NCBI RefSeq assembly: GCF_001613325.1
Contig: NZ_BDCD01000046.1
Location: forward strand, 1-64,000
Reading direction: 5' to 3'
DNA from: Nocardia yamanashiensis NBRC 100130
GTDB lineage: Bacteria; Actinomycetota; Actinomycetes; Mycobacteriales; Mycobacteriaceae
DNA length: 64,000 nt
In this document: one piece after another, positions 45,526 to 53,611 of the stretch
How the letters are laid out: each line of letters opens with the position of its first letter
Position numbering within the stretch: position 1 is the first letter of the stretch
Position numbers and translations under genes: made by a program
The notes under the pieces: generated by a model
What the model was told of the DNA's origin: nothing
The model's input: the letters and a program-made list of their open reading frames with translations, nothing else
Database searches by the model: none

Positions 45526-46668
45526 ATGACTACGCGGACCGGGCGCAACATCGAGCCGAACGCTGCGCTGTGGTCGGAGCGCGCGGACCTGGCGGAGTCG
45601 GCCATCGTATCCCGGCATATCCGGACCCTGTGGGCGATTCCCGGAACCCAGCTCGGGGTGGTCGGCTGGCCCGCGACCAAGCGCGAACGCGCCTTCGCGT
45701 TCTGGCACTACTGGTGGCAGGCGCACCTGCTGGACGTCGCGGTCGACGCCGCCAATCGCGCGCCCACCCCGGCCCGGCATCGCCGCTTGTGGGCGGTGGC
45801 CCAGGCGATCCGGATGCGCAATCTCAGCGGCTGGACCAACAACTACTACGACGATATGGCCTGGCTGGCAATCGCTTTGGAGCGCGCCGAGCGCACCCAG
45901 AACGTCACCGAGGTGCGCGGCGGGCTGCTGGCGCTGGAGAAGGAACTGCTGGCCGGGTACGTCCCGGAGTATCACGCCGTCCCGTGGCGCAAGCAGTCCG
46001 ATTTCTACAACGCCCCCGCGAACGGCCCGACCGGCATCCTGCTGGCTCGGCTCGGCCGCTACGCGCTGGCCGCCGAGATCGCCGATTTCATCGACGACTC
46101 CTTGCGCGACAAGGAAACCGGTCTCATCTTCGACGGCATCCATCTGCCCGCCGGCGAGGTCGAGACGCCCGTCTACTCCTATTGCCAGGGCGTCACGCTC
46201 GGCCTGGAAACCGAATTGGCCGTGCACACCGGCGAACCCCGGCACGCCGAACGCGCGGTGCGCCTGATCGCCGCCGTCAACGAGCATTTCGTGGCGGGCG
46301 GCGTGGTCAAGGGCGAGAGCGGCGGCGACGGCGGCCTGTTCAACGGCATCCTCATCCGCTATCTCGGACTGGCCGCGGTCATGCTGCCCGGCGACGGCGA
46401 CGAGCACGTCGAAGCCCGCCGCACCGCCGCCACCATCATTCGCGATTCCGCCACCGCCGCCTGGGAGAACCGCCTGGAGGTGGAGGGCGAACCGCTCTTC
46501 GGCCCCGACTGGAAACGCCCGGCCCGACTACCCGGCCTGGCCGGAGCCGGTGCGCTGGAAGGCGGTTCGGTGACCGGCTCGCGTAGCCCGGAACGCGATC
46601 TGTCCGTGCAGCTTTCCGGCTGGATGCTGATGGAGGCCGCGCACACGGTCACGGCGGCCGGACTCTAG
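45526..46668 (+). CDS. Glycoside hydrolase family 76-like protein
   Basis: 380 residues from ATG 45526. The (alpha/alpha)6-barrel family is indicated by FAFWHYWWQAHLLDVAVDA, NNYYDDMAWLAIALERA with its catalytic-type Asp pair, and KQSDFYNAPANGPTGILLAR. GH76 enzymes cleave alpha-1,6-mannan, which mycolata carry in lipomannan and lipoarabinomannan. No signal peptide is seen, so the protein would be cytoplasmic unless exported by another route, as with the mycobacterial Rv0365c-type homologue. Its stop overlaps the stop of a convergent DedA gene by 4 bp. Confidence 0.88.
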   Translation: MTTRTGRNIEPNAALWSERADLAESAIVSRHIRTLWAIPGTQLGVVGWPATKRERAFAFWHYWWQAHLLDVAVDAANRAPTPARHRRLWAVAQAIRMRNLSGWTNNYYDDMAWLAIALERAERTQNVTEVRGGLLALEKELLAGYVPEYHAVPWRKQSDFYNAPANGPTGILLARLGRYALAAEIADFIDDSLRDKETGLIFDGIHLPAGEVETPVYSYCQGVTLGLETELAVHTGEPRHAERAVRLIAAVNEHFVAGGVVKGESGGDGGLFNGILIRYLGLAAVMLPGDGDEHVEARRTAATIIRDSATAAWENRLEVEGEPLFGPDWKRPARLPGLAGAGALEGGSVTGSRSPERDLSVQLSGWMLMEAAHTVTAAGL

Positions 46669-47375
46669 GCGCTGCGCCGCACCTGCGGAATCGGCACCGT
46701 GGCGGGTTCCTCGTCGAGGTCGAAATCCTCGGCCGGACGCGACATTTCCAGGCGGTACTGCCGCACGCCCACCAGCGTGCCCAGGATCAGCCCGACCACC
46801 AGCGTCCCGATCACCGCGGGCATCAGCCACGAGATGTTCTCGATGAAACTGCCCGCGTAGTACCCGACCAGCAACAGCACCGGCGCCCAGATGATCGCCC
46901 CGATGGTCGAGGCCACCGTGTACTTGCGATGCTCCATCCCCGCCGCGCCCGCCACCAGCGGGCACAGCGTGCGCACCCACGGAATCCAGCGCGCCACCAG
47001 CACCGCCAGGAACCCGTGCCGGTGCAGCAGCTCCGCCACCCGCGCCAGATTCCGGGTGTTGATGTACTTGCCGTTCTTGCGCGCCACGATGTGATGCCCG
47101 GTGCGCTGCCCGACCACGTACCCCACCTGATTACCGGCGATGGCCGCGATCATGGTGCCCACCGACAGCGCCCACACGTGCGCTTCGCCGCCCGCCTGGG
47201 AGGCCAGCACCACGCCGGCGGTGATCAGCATGGAGTCACCGGGCAGGAACAGCCCGATGATGAACGCGCACTCCAGGAACACGAAGGTCAGGACGACCGT
47301 CCAGACGAGCACCGGCCCGGCTGTCTCGAGCGGCCCGAAGCTGCCCAGTGCGAGGTTTAGCGGGGTGCTGGACAC
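46665..47375 (-). CDS. DedA/SNARE-associated (VTT domain) membrane protein
   Basis: 236 residues from GTG 47375. The DedA signature is visible: FVFLECAFIIGLFLPGDSML, then GNQVGYVVGQRTGHHIV, and HGFLAVLVARWIPWVRTLCPLVAGAAGM with the key Arg-x-x-Pro. About five spans. DedA proteins are lipid scramblases or flippases needed for envelope homeostasis. A second DedA gene lies 7 bp upstream in the same direction, so they are probably co-expressed. The short charged C-terminus ends in VRRSA. Confidence 0.9.
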   Translation of the reverse strand: MSSTPLNLALGSFGPLETAGPVLVWTVVLTFVFLECAFIIGLFLPGDSMLITAGVVLASQAGGEAHVWALSVGTMIAAIAGNQVGYVVGQRTGHHIVARKNGKYINTRNLARVAELLHRHGFLAVLVARWIPWVRTLCPLVAGAAGMEHRKYTVASTIGAIIWAPVLLLVGYYAGSFIENISWLMPAVIGTLVVGLILGTLVGVRQYRLEMSRPAEDFDLDEEPATVPIPQVRRSA

Positions 47376-47382
47376 CGTGGGC

Positions 47383-48105
47383 TCAGCGGTTCGGCTCGTT
47401 CGTCGCGGCGACGAACTCGGGGTCTTGCGGGGCCTTGCCGCGGTTGATCAGGTTCTTCACCACGTGGATGATGCCGGGCAGGATCGAGACGAACACGATC
47501 AGCAGGAAGATGGCTTCCACGTTCTTGCGGATGAACTCCACATTGCCCAGGAAGTAGCCGAGCACGGTGACGCCGCCGCCCCACAGGATGGCGCCGACGA
47601 TGTCGAAGGTGACGAACTTGCGGTAGTCCATCTTCGACACGCCCGCCAGCACTGGCATGAAGGTGCGGACGATGGGCACGAAGCGGGCCAGAATGATGGT
47701 CTTCGGCCCGTGCTTCTCGAAGAATTCATGGGTTTCGGTGACGTACCGCTTCTTGAAGAAGCGGGTGTCCTCCTTGTTGAACAGCGCGGGCCCGATGGCC
47801 CGGCCGATCCAGTACCCGGACTGGTCGCCGAGGAACGCCACCAGGATGACCGCGGGCAAAAGCACCCAGATGGAAACGACCGGGTTCTCCTGGGCGCTCA
47901 GCAGACCGCCAGTGAACAGCAGCGAGTCGCCCGGCAGGATCGGGAAGAGCAGACCGGTCTCGATGAAGACGATCGCCAAGATCGCCGGAAGCACCGCGTT
48001 CTTCAACCACGTGTCCTGCAGCAGGTACATGGGGTCGAGAATCTTGGGCATCGACAGGGTGGTCGTCACGGCATCGGATACGGCCAGCAAGGTCACGGCC
48101 ACCAC
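47383..48105 (-). CDS. DedA-family membrane protein, second copy
   Basis: 240 residues from GTG 48105 (GTG 48099 also possible). Signature segments are ILAIVFIETGLLFPILPGDS, GDQSGYWIGRAIGPALF, and HGPKTIILARFVPIVRTFMPVLAGVSKM. It differs considerably from its neighbour (for example a longer FNKEDTRFFKKRYV loop), so the duplication is old. It corresponds in place to the M. tuberculosis DedA protein next to fba. Likely a membrane lipid transporter. Confidence 0.9.
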   Translation of the reverse strand: MVAVTLLAVSDAVTTTLSMPKILDPMYLLQDTWLKNAVLPAILAIVFIETGLLFPILPGDSLLFTGGLLSAQENPVVSIWVLLPAVILVAFLGDQSGYWIGRAIGPALFNKEDTRFFKKRYVTETHEFFEKHGPKTIILARFVPIVRTFMPVLAGVSKMDYRKFVTFDIVGAILWGGGVTVLGYFLGNVEFIRKNVEAIFLLIVFVSILPGIIHVVKNLINRGKAPQDPEFVAATNEPNR

Positions 48106-48201
48106 CCTACCGGTGAAACGGACGTCACACCGAACGTCGAAGCAAGCTCACAAAGTTGTCAGGGATGTGAGGCCATTTGCCCGGCAAAAAGGGGCCTCGC
48201 C

Positions 48202-48207
48202 TATGGT
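48202..48207 (+). promoter_or_regulatory. Possible -10 TATGGT of the fba promoter
   Basis: TATGGT sits 48 bp before the fba start with TTGCCC 19 bp upstream as a possible -35. The spacing is slightly long. The ribosome site GGAGG is at 48246-48250. Confidence 0.35.
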
Positions 48208-48255
48208 GTGGCTGACAGAATTTGTTGTAGCCAGCACACACCATCGGAGGTCATT

Positions 48256-49293
48256 GTGCCCATCGCGACTCCGGAGATCTACGCCGAGATGATTGCTCGG
48301 GCCAAGGAGAACTCCTTCGCGTACCCCGCCATCAACGTCACCTCGTCGGAGACGATCAACGCGGCCATCAAGGGTTTCGCGGACGCGGGCAGCGACGGCA
48401 TCATCCAGTTCTCCACCGGCGGTGCGGAATTCGGTTCCGGCCTGGGCGTCAAGAACATGGTCACCGGCGCGGTCGCGCTGGCCGAGTTCGCGAATGTCGT
48501 TGCGGCCGAGTACGACGTGACCATCGCGCTGCACACCGACCACTGCCCGAAGGACAAGCTGGACACCTTCGTGCGCCCGCTGCTGGCCATCTCGGCCGAG
48601 CGCGTGAAGAACGGCCTCAACCCGCTGTTCCAGTCGCACATGTGGGACGGCTCGGCCATCCCGATCGACGAGAACCTGGAGATCGCGAAGGAACTGCTCA
48701 AGCAGGCCCACGCCGCGAACATCATCCTCGAGGTCGAGATCGGCGTCGTCGGCGGTGAAGAGGACGGCGTCGAGAACGCCATCAACGACAAGCTCTACAC
48801 CTCGCCCGAGGACTTCGAGAAGACCATCGAGGCGCTGGGCGCGGGCGAGAACGGCAAGTACCTGCTGGCCGCCACCTTCGGCAATGTGCACGGCGTCTAC
48901 AAGCCGGGCAATGTGAAGCTCAAGCCCGAGGTGCTCGCCGAGGGCCAGCGCGTCGCGGCCGCCAAGCTGGGCCTGGGCGCGGACGCGCAGCCGTTCGACT
49001 TCGTCTTCCACGGCGGTTCCGGCTCGCTGAAGTCCGAGATCGAGGACTCGCTGCGGTTCGGCGTCGTCAAGATGAACGTCGACACCGACACCCAGTACGC
49101 CTTCACCCGCCCGGTCGCCGGCCACATGTTCGGCAACTACGACGGCGTGCTGAAGATCGACGGCGAGGTCGGCAACAAGAAGGTCTACGACCCGCGTTCC
49201 TACCTCAAGAAGGCCGAAACCTCGATGGCCGCGCGCGTCGTCGAAGCCTGCAACGACCTGAAGTCGGCGGGACGCTCGATCAGCGCCAAGTAA
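48256..49293 (+). CDS. fba: Fructose-bisphosphate aldolase, class II
   Basis: 345 residues from GTG 48256 (MPIATPEIYAEMIARAKENS); the track-length frame upstream is antisense to DedA. Zinc and catalytic motifs are complete: ALHTDHCPKDKLD with catalytic Asp and zinc His, EVEIGVVGGEEDGV, NVHGVYKPG, and FHGGSGS for phosphate binding, then VKMNVDTDTQYAF. It is the zinc-dependent glycolytic and gluconeogenic enzyme splitting fructose-1,6-bisphosphate. The likeness to the essential M. tuberculosis Fba (Rv0363c) is strong. Confidence 0.97.
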   Translation: MPIATPEIYAEMIARAKENSFAYPAINVTSSETINAAIKGFADAGSDGIIQFSTGGAEFGSGLGVKNMVTGAVALAEFANVVAAEYDVTIALHTDHCPKDKLDTFVRPLLAISAERVKNGLNPLFQSHMWDGSAIPIDENLEIAKELLKQAHAANIILEVEIGVVGGEEDGVENAINDKLYTSPEDFEKTIEALGAGENGKYLLAATFGNVHGVYKPGNVKLKPEVLAEGQRVAAAKLGLGADAQPFDFVFHGGSGSLKSEIEDSLRFGVVKMNVDTDTQYAFTRPVAGHMFGNYDGVLKIDGEVGNKKVYDPRSYLKKAETSMAARVVEACNDLKSAGRSISAK

Positions 49294-49398
49294 GGTAACT
49301 CCGAGCGGGGAAAACCTCGCGCATGTGCGGCGAGCCTGCCGCGGCGGTCGAAAACCCGTCGCGGCGAGTTCGTTTCGGTGACTTTCGAGGTGCAGGGC

Positions 49399-50517
49399 AT
49401 GACTCTCGATGTGCGGGTCCTCGGGCCTGTGCAACTGCTGGTCGACGGCCGTCCGGTTACGGTCGGCGGCCCGAAGCCGCGTGCGTTGCTGGCCGCGCTG
49501 ACCGTGAACCGGCGGCGCGCCGTGTCGTCGCAGGCATTGGCGGACATCGTCTGGAACGACGAACCGCCCGACTCGTATCAGGCGAGCCTGCAGGTGTTCG
49601 TCTCCAATATCCGTAAGACGCTGCGCAATGCGGGCGTCGACTCAGCGGCGGTGCTGCGCACCGAATCCTCCGGCTACCGGCTGGAGATCGAGGACGCCGA
49701 CTGCGATCTGGGCCGGTTCGAGAACATTCGCCGGGCCGGGCAGGAGGCGGTGAACGCCGGCAATCATGCCGCCGCCGCGCGCCTGTACGCGGATGCCTTG
49801 GCGGAGTGGACCGGTCGCGCGCTCGACGATCTGTCCGGCCTGTCGTTCGCGGAGAGTTTCGCGACCGCCATGGACGAGGAGCGGCTGCTGGTCGCCTCGG
49901 CCCGCATCGACGCCGAGATCGCCTGCGGGCGGGCGTCTTCGGTGGTGGGCGAGCTGGTCTCGATGACCAATGCGCATCCGCTGCGCGAGCCGCTGTGGAT
50001 GCAGCTGATCACCGCGCTCTATCTATCCGGCCGCCAGGCCGACGCGCTGGAGGCGTGCCGGCGGGTGCGCGGCGTGCTGTCCGACGAACTGGGCATCGAT
50101 CCGGGCCCGGCGCTGGTGGCCCTGGAACAGAAGGTCTACCGGCAGGAGCCGTTGCAGACCGGGCAGATGGCCGAGGTGGATCGGATCGCCAAGGCCATGA
50201 CCGAGACGGTGACCGAGATGCCGCGCGCGGTGCGGGCCGGGCAATTGCGGCTGCCGGACGGGCGGATCGCGCCGATCGGGACCCAGGGCATGAAGATCGG
50301 CCGGATGACCGACAACGATCTGGTGCTCGACGATCCCAAGGCCAGTCGCTATCACGCGCAGATCATTCCGAGCCGGGCCGGGCTGCTGATCAAGGATCTG
50401 CATTCGGCCAACGGCATCTACATCAACGAGGAGCCGATCGAGAGCGCCGCGGTGCTCGCCGACGGGAACGAGATCCGGATCGGCACCACGGTGCTGATCT
50501 TCCAGGCGCTGCACTGA
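49399..50517 (+). CDS. EmbR-like regulator (OmpR/SARP DNA-binding, BTAD and FHA domains)
   Basis: 372 residues from ATG 49399, which has GAGG eight bases upstream; GTG 49378 is in frame. The N-terminal winged helix (LDVRVLGPVQLLVDGRPVTV, then LLAALTVNRRRAVSSQALAD) and the bacterial transcriptional activation domain (ADALAEWTGRALDDLSGLSF through LYLSGRQADALEACRRVRGV) are SARP-like. The C-terminal FHA domain has IGRMTDNDLVLDD, SRYHAQI and LHSANGIYINEEP, so it should bind phosphothreonine. M. tuberculosis EmbR has the same layout and is phosphorylated by PknH. No emb genes or kinase lie nearby, so the regulated pathway is open. Confidence 0.88.
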   Translation: MTLDVRVLGPVQLLVDGRPVTVGGPKPRALLAALTVNRRRAVSSQALADIVWNDEPPDSYQASLQVFVSNIRKTLRNAGVDSAAVLRTESSGYRLEIEDADCDLGRFENIRRAGQEAVNAGNHAAAARLYADALAEWTGRALDDLSGLSFAESFATAMDEERLLVASARIDAEIACGRASSVVGELVSMTNAHPLREPLWMQLITALYLSGRQADALEACRRVRGVLSDELGIDPGPALVALEQKVYRQEPLQTGQMAEVDRIAKAMTETVTEMPRAVRAGQLRLPDGRIAPIGTQGMKIGRMTDNDLVLDDPKASRYHAQIIPSRAGLLIKDLHSANGIYINEEPIESAAVLADGNEIRIGTTVLIFQALH

Positions 50518-50611
50518 AATTCTCGGCGAGTGCCGGGGATTCGCGGGCGGTCGCGGGTAGGGTCTCGCTCCGGATGTGTCCGGTGTGACCGAATGGCGAG
50601 AGGTTGAGGCA

Positions 50612-52081
50612 TTGGCCAAGCGACTGCTGGCCGTGATGGGAGCGGTGGTCTTCACCACCGGCGCGCTGGTATCGGCGTCTCCTTCCACGGTGCGGGCGGA
50701 AACTGGTGAATCCGGTGCGGCGCAGGGCGTTCCGGGCGTCGGGCCCTGTAAGAGCGATCCGGCCCCGGTGCACGAATCGATCGTTCCCAAGAATCTCGAG
50801 GTGCCCATCTCGTATCCGGCGGTCACCGTCGATCCCGGGCCGCCGAAGGAGATCGTCGAGCGGGTGAAGATGGAGCTGCCCGCCGATCCGTGCGTGAGCC
50901 CGTGCCCCGACCTCACCGACGGCCCGGCCGCCGCGCCGAGCGTCTTCGAACAGCTCGGCCTGCCGCGCCTCTATCTGCGCCCGCAGCCGTTCTATTTCGC
51001 CTTCCCCAACCCCGACCCCCAACCGGTGCCGCCCGCGCCGGAGCCGGTCACCCCGGCCGTCGAAGCCGCCGCGCAGGCGCCCGCCCGGCCCATGCCGCAG
51101 GTGTCGCGGGTGCGCGAGGTGGCCAAGCTGACCGGCGCCAATTCCATCAACCGCACCGATAAGCGCTGGCAGGTACAGGGCACCGACCTGGGCATCATGT
51201 GGGAGAGCAAGCCGGGCGAGATCGCCATGGCCTTCGGCGACACCGTCGGCGCCAACTTCCATCCGCCGGGCGGCATGGGCGACGACTGGCGCTCCAACTT
51301 CCTGGCCTTCAGCACCGACCGCGAGCTGAGCGACGGGGTCACCATCGACCGGATGGTGACCGATTCGCGCTGCCACGCGGTGGAGCTGCTTTCCAGCAAG
51401 AAGCTCGACAATGTCGAGATCACCACCATCCCGACCTCGGGGTTCGCGCTCGGTGACCGGCAGTACATGAGCTACATGTCGATCCGCACCTGGAACAGCA
51501 TTCCGGGCACCTGGTACACCAACTACGGCGGTCTCGCCTACTCCGACGACGGCGGCGAGCACTGGACCAAGGATCCGCATGCCAAGTGGGAGAACATCTT
51601 CGGGGTCTCCAACTTCCAGGTGGCGTCGATGGTGCCGCAGGGCGACTACGTCTACATGTTCGGCACCGCCAATACCCGGCTGGGCGCGGTCGGGCTGGCG
51701 CGGGTGCCGAAGGATCAGCTCCTCAACACCACGGCCTACCAGTACTGGCGGGACGGGTCCTGGGTGCCGGCGGTGAACGGGTTCGTGCACCTCAGCGAGA
51801 TCGCCGAGGCGCCGGCGGCGGAACTGTCGGTGCGCTACGACGCCGATCGGAAGGTGTGGCAGATGGCGTACCTGGACACCGCCAAGGCGTCCATCGTGGT
51901 GCGCGAATCGGATACGCCGCAGGGCGTGTGGTCAGCGGGCGCGCCCATGGTGAGCGCACTCCAATTCCCGGAGCTGTACGGCGGTTTCATCCATCCGTGG
52001 TCGACGGGCGAGGACCTGTACTTCACCATGTCGACCTGGAACGACTACAACGTCTACCTGATGCACGCCGAAATGAACTGA
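50612..52081 (+). CDS. Secreted DUF4185 protein
   Basis: 489 residues from TTG 50612, chosen because it places a Sec signal peptide (MAKRLLAVMGAVVFTTGALV) at the N-terminus with GAGAGG eight bases upstream; GTG 50576 is the alternative. After a Pro-rich stretch with Cys-x-x-Cys-type residues (about 45-180) comes a DUF4185 beta-propeller-like domain (KLTGANSINRTDKRWQVQGT, GDDWRSNFLAFSTDRELSDG, YGGFIHPWSTGEDLYFTMS). Members occur in actinobacteria as secreted proteins, sometimes described as glycan-active on arabinan, so cell-wall polysaccharide binding or cleavage is possible. A bidirectional terminator follows. Confidence 0.82.
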   Translation: MAKRLLAVMGAVVFTTGALVSASPSTVRAETGESGAAQGVPGVGPCKSDPAPVHESIVPKNLEVPISYPAVTVDPGPPKEIVERVKMELPADPCVSPCPDLTDGPAAAPSVFEQLGLPRLYLRPQPFYFAFPNPDPQPVPPAPEPVTPAVEAAAQAPARPMPQVSRVREVAKLTGANSINRTDKRWQVQGTDLGIMWESKPGEIAMAFGDTVGANFHPPGGMGDDWRSNFLAFSTDRELSDGVTIDRMVTDSRCHAVELLSSKKLDNVEITTIPTSGFALGDRQYMSYMSIRTWNSIPGTWYTNYGGLAYSDDGGEHWTKDPHAKWENIFGVSNFQVASMVPQGDYVYMFGTANTRLGAVGLARVPKDQLLNTTAYQYWRDGSWVPAVNGFVHLSEIAEAPAAELSVRYDADRKVWQMAYLDTAKASIVVRESDTPQGVWSAGAPMVSALQFPELYGGFIHPWSTGEDLYFTMSTWNDYNVYLMHAEMN

Positions 52082-52094
52082 GCCGCAGACGAAA

Positions 52095-52129
52095 AAGGGC
52101 GGTCCGCACCGAATGTGCGGACCGCCCTT
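52095..52129. terminator. Bidirectional terminator
   Basis: 15-bp perfect stem 52095-52109 / 52115-52129 with a CGAAT loop, flanked by AAAAA on the left and CGTTTTT on the right. It lies between two convergent genes and should stop transcription from both sides. Confidence 0.9.
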
Positions 52130-52156
52130 CGTTTTTCGAGCCTCGTTGGTCGAGCC

Positions 52157-53200
52157 TCAGCTCAGGCGCACCTCGGCGATGGCGCGGCCGAAGAGCTTCT
52201 TGCCCTCCGAGGTCGCGCCCAGCACGATGGTCGCCGCGCCGGATTCGGCATCCACCGACTTCACCTTGCCGGTGAATTCGACGATGGTCGGGGAGGTGGG
52301 CTCCACGGCGACGTAACCGGAGAACCGGACGCTGAACTTGCTCAGCGCGGACGGATCGCCCAGCCATTCCACCAGGTAGCCGGCGGTCAGGCCCATGGTG
52401 AGCATGCCGTGCGCGACCACGGTGGGCAGGCCGACCAGCTTGGCGGCGGCATCGCTGAAGTGGATGGGGTTCGGGTCGCCCGAGACGCCCGCGTAATTGA
52501 CCAGGTCGCCGCGGGTGACGGGCACCTTGGCGGCGGGCAGCTCGGTGCCGGCGGTCAGGGTGGCGGCCTGCGGGGTGGTGTGCACCGGGCGGGCGGGGGC
52601 GGGGGCCTGGGGCTCGCCCACCTCTTCCGGGGCCAGCAGGATCAGCCCGGACGGGTCGTCGAGGTCGCGCTCGGCGTCGGCCACATGCCCGTGCATGACC
52701 ACGCCGGCGACCGTCTGCACGGTGGCCGGATCGATCTCGACGCCCTTGCGGGCCACGATGGTGGTGGTGGCGACCAGCACCGGCAGCGCCTCGGCATCGG
52801 CCAGGGTGACCTTGATGGTGATGAAGTCGTTGTCGCCGAACGCGCGAATGCTGTCCACCGCGACGTCGACGGCCAGGTGGTCGTCGGCCAGGATCGGCCG
52901 GTAGTACTCGAAGATCTGATCGGTCTGCAGGATCTGCGACACGTCGTATTCGGTGAGCACGGTGCCGATCAGCGAGCGCGTGGTGGCGGCGCCGATCACC
53001 GAGGCGAAGGTGGGGGAGGCCAGCAGGCTCTCGTAACCCAGCTTGCGGGCGTCGGTCTCGTTGTGATGAGCCGGATGGTCGTTGCGCACGGCGCGCGCGA
53101 ACTCGCGGATCTTCTCGCGACCGACGTCATAGTGATCACGAACTCGAAAGTGCCGGCCGACCAGTGCGGTGGCGGCGGCGGCTTCAGCCGTCTCCGGCAT
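52157..53200 (-). CDS. Fused HadA/HadB-type (3R)-hydroxyacyl-ACP dehydratase
   Basis: 347 residues from ATG 53200 (MPETAEAAAATALVGRHFRV); the frame extends upstream without coding support. It has two hotdog domains. The N-terminal one (DHYDVGREKIREFARAVRND, LLASPTFASVIG) matches the HadA/HadC type. The C-terminal MaoC domain (VTRGDLVNYAGVSGDPNPIH, PTVVAHGMLTMGL) carries the catalytic Asp and His of HadB. In M. tuberculosis these are separate subunits of the FAS-II dehydratase making mycolic acid precursors; here they are one chain, a layout known in some related genera. Dehydration of 3-hydroxyacyl-ACP or -CoA is the likely reaction. Confidence 0.87.
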   Translation of the reverse strand: MPETAEAAAATALVGRHFRVRDHYDVGREKIREFARAVRNDHPAHHNETDARKLGYESLLASPTFASVIGAATTRSLIGTVLTEYDVSQILQTDQIFEYYRPILADDHLAVDVAVDSIRAFGDNDFITIKVTLADAEALPVLVATTTIVARKGVEIDPATVQTVAGVVMHGHVADAERDLDDPSGLILLAPEEVGEPQAPAPARPVHTTPQAATLTAGTELPAAKVPVTRGDLVNYAGVSGDPNPIHFSDAAAKLVGLPTVVAHGMLTMGLTAGYLVEWLGDPSALSKFSVRFSGYVAVEPTSPTIVEFTGKVKSVDAESGAATIVLGATSEGKKLFGRAIAEVRLS

Positions 53201-53611
53201 GGTGTTCAGCTCCCTGCAATTCGAAAACCGGTGGGCCCGCGCGCCTTCGGCAACGCACACGACAGCAGCGGCGAGGTCCCGCCGAGGCGTCGAAAGCCGG
53301 AGGGCAGGCCCAGACAATCCGGGCCATGCTACCGACGTGGTGGTCTGTTGACCAGGTGTATGTGATGTTCATCGCGAGGGTGGGCGTCAATGCGTCAGGC
53401 TCACAGGAAAGCCACCGGAGACTCCCAGAAATGGGCGCGGCTGGGCGGTCCCCTTCCGGCGTCGTTCCGGCCGTTGTCGCGTTCTAAAGCCGCGACACGG
53501 GACGAGTGGCACATGAGTGGGGGGATGGTGGGCGTGTTTCCGCGCTCATGTGCCACTGATCTTGGACGGGGGTGGTTTCCCGGGATGGTGTTTCAGATTG
53601 GTGCGGGTGGG
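53201..53611. other. Intergenic region with long-spaced inverted repeat
   Basis: This 411-bp gap between the dehydratase start and the next minus-strand stop has no supported gene; short frames on the plus strand have poor coding bias. It must contain the dehydratase promoter on the minus strand. At 53505-53557 it holds a 13-bp perfect inverted repeat with a 27-bp spacer. Nothing else is recognised. Confidence 0.5.
53505..53557. repeat. 13-bp perfect inverted repeat with 27-bp spacer
   Basis: AGTGGCACATGAG at 53505-53517 is exactly complementary to CTCATGTGCCACT at 53545-53557. It lies 55-107 bp past the stop of the minus-strand gene at 53612. The spacer is GT-rich. It could act as a large-loop terminator or as a bipartite protein-binding site. 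Confidence 0.6.

Noticed and set aside
53164..53487. 107-residue plus-strand frame upstream of the dehydratase
   Set aside because: It overlaps the dehydratase N-terminus antisense and has no coding bias, domain or ribosome site.
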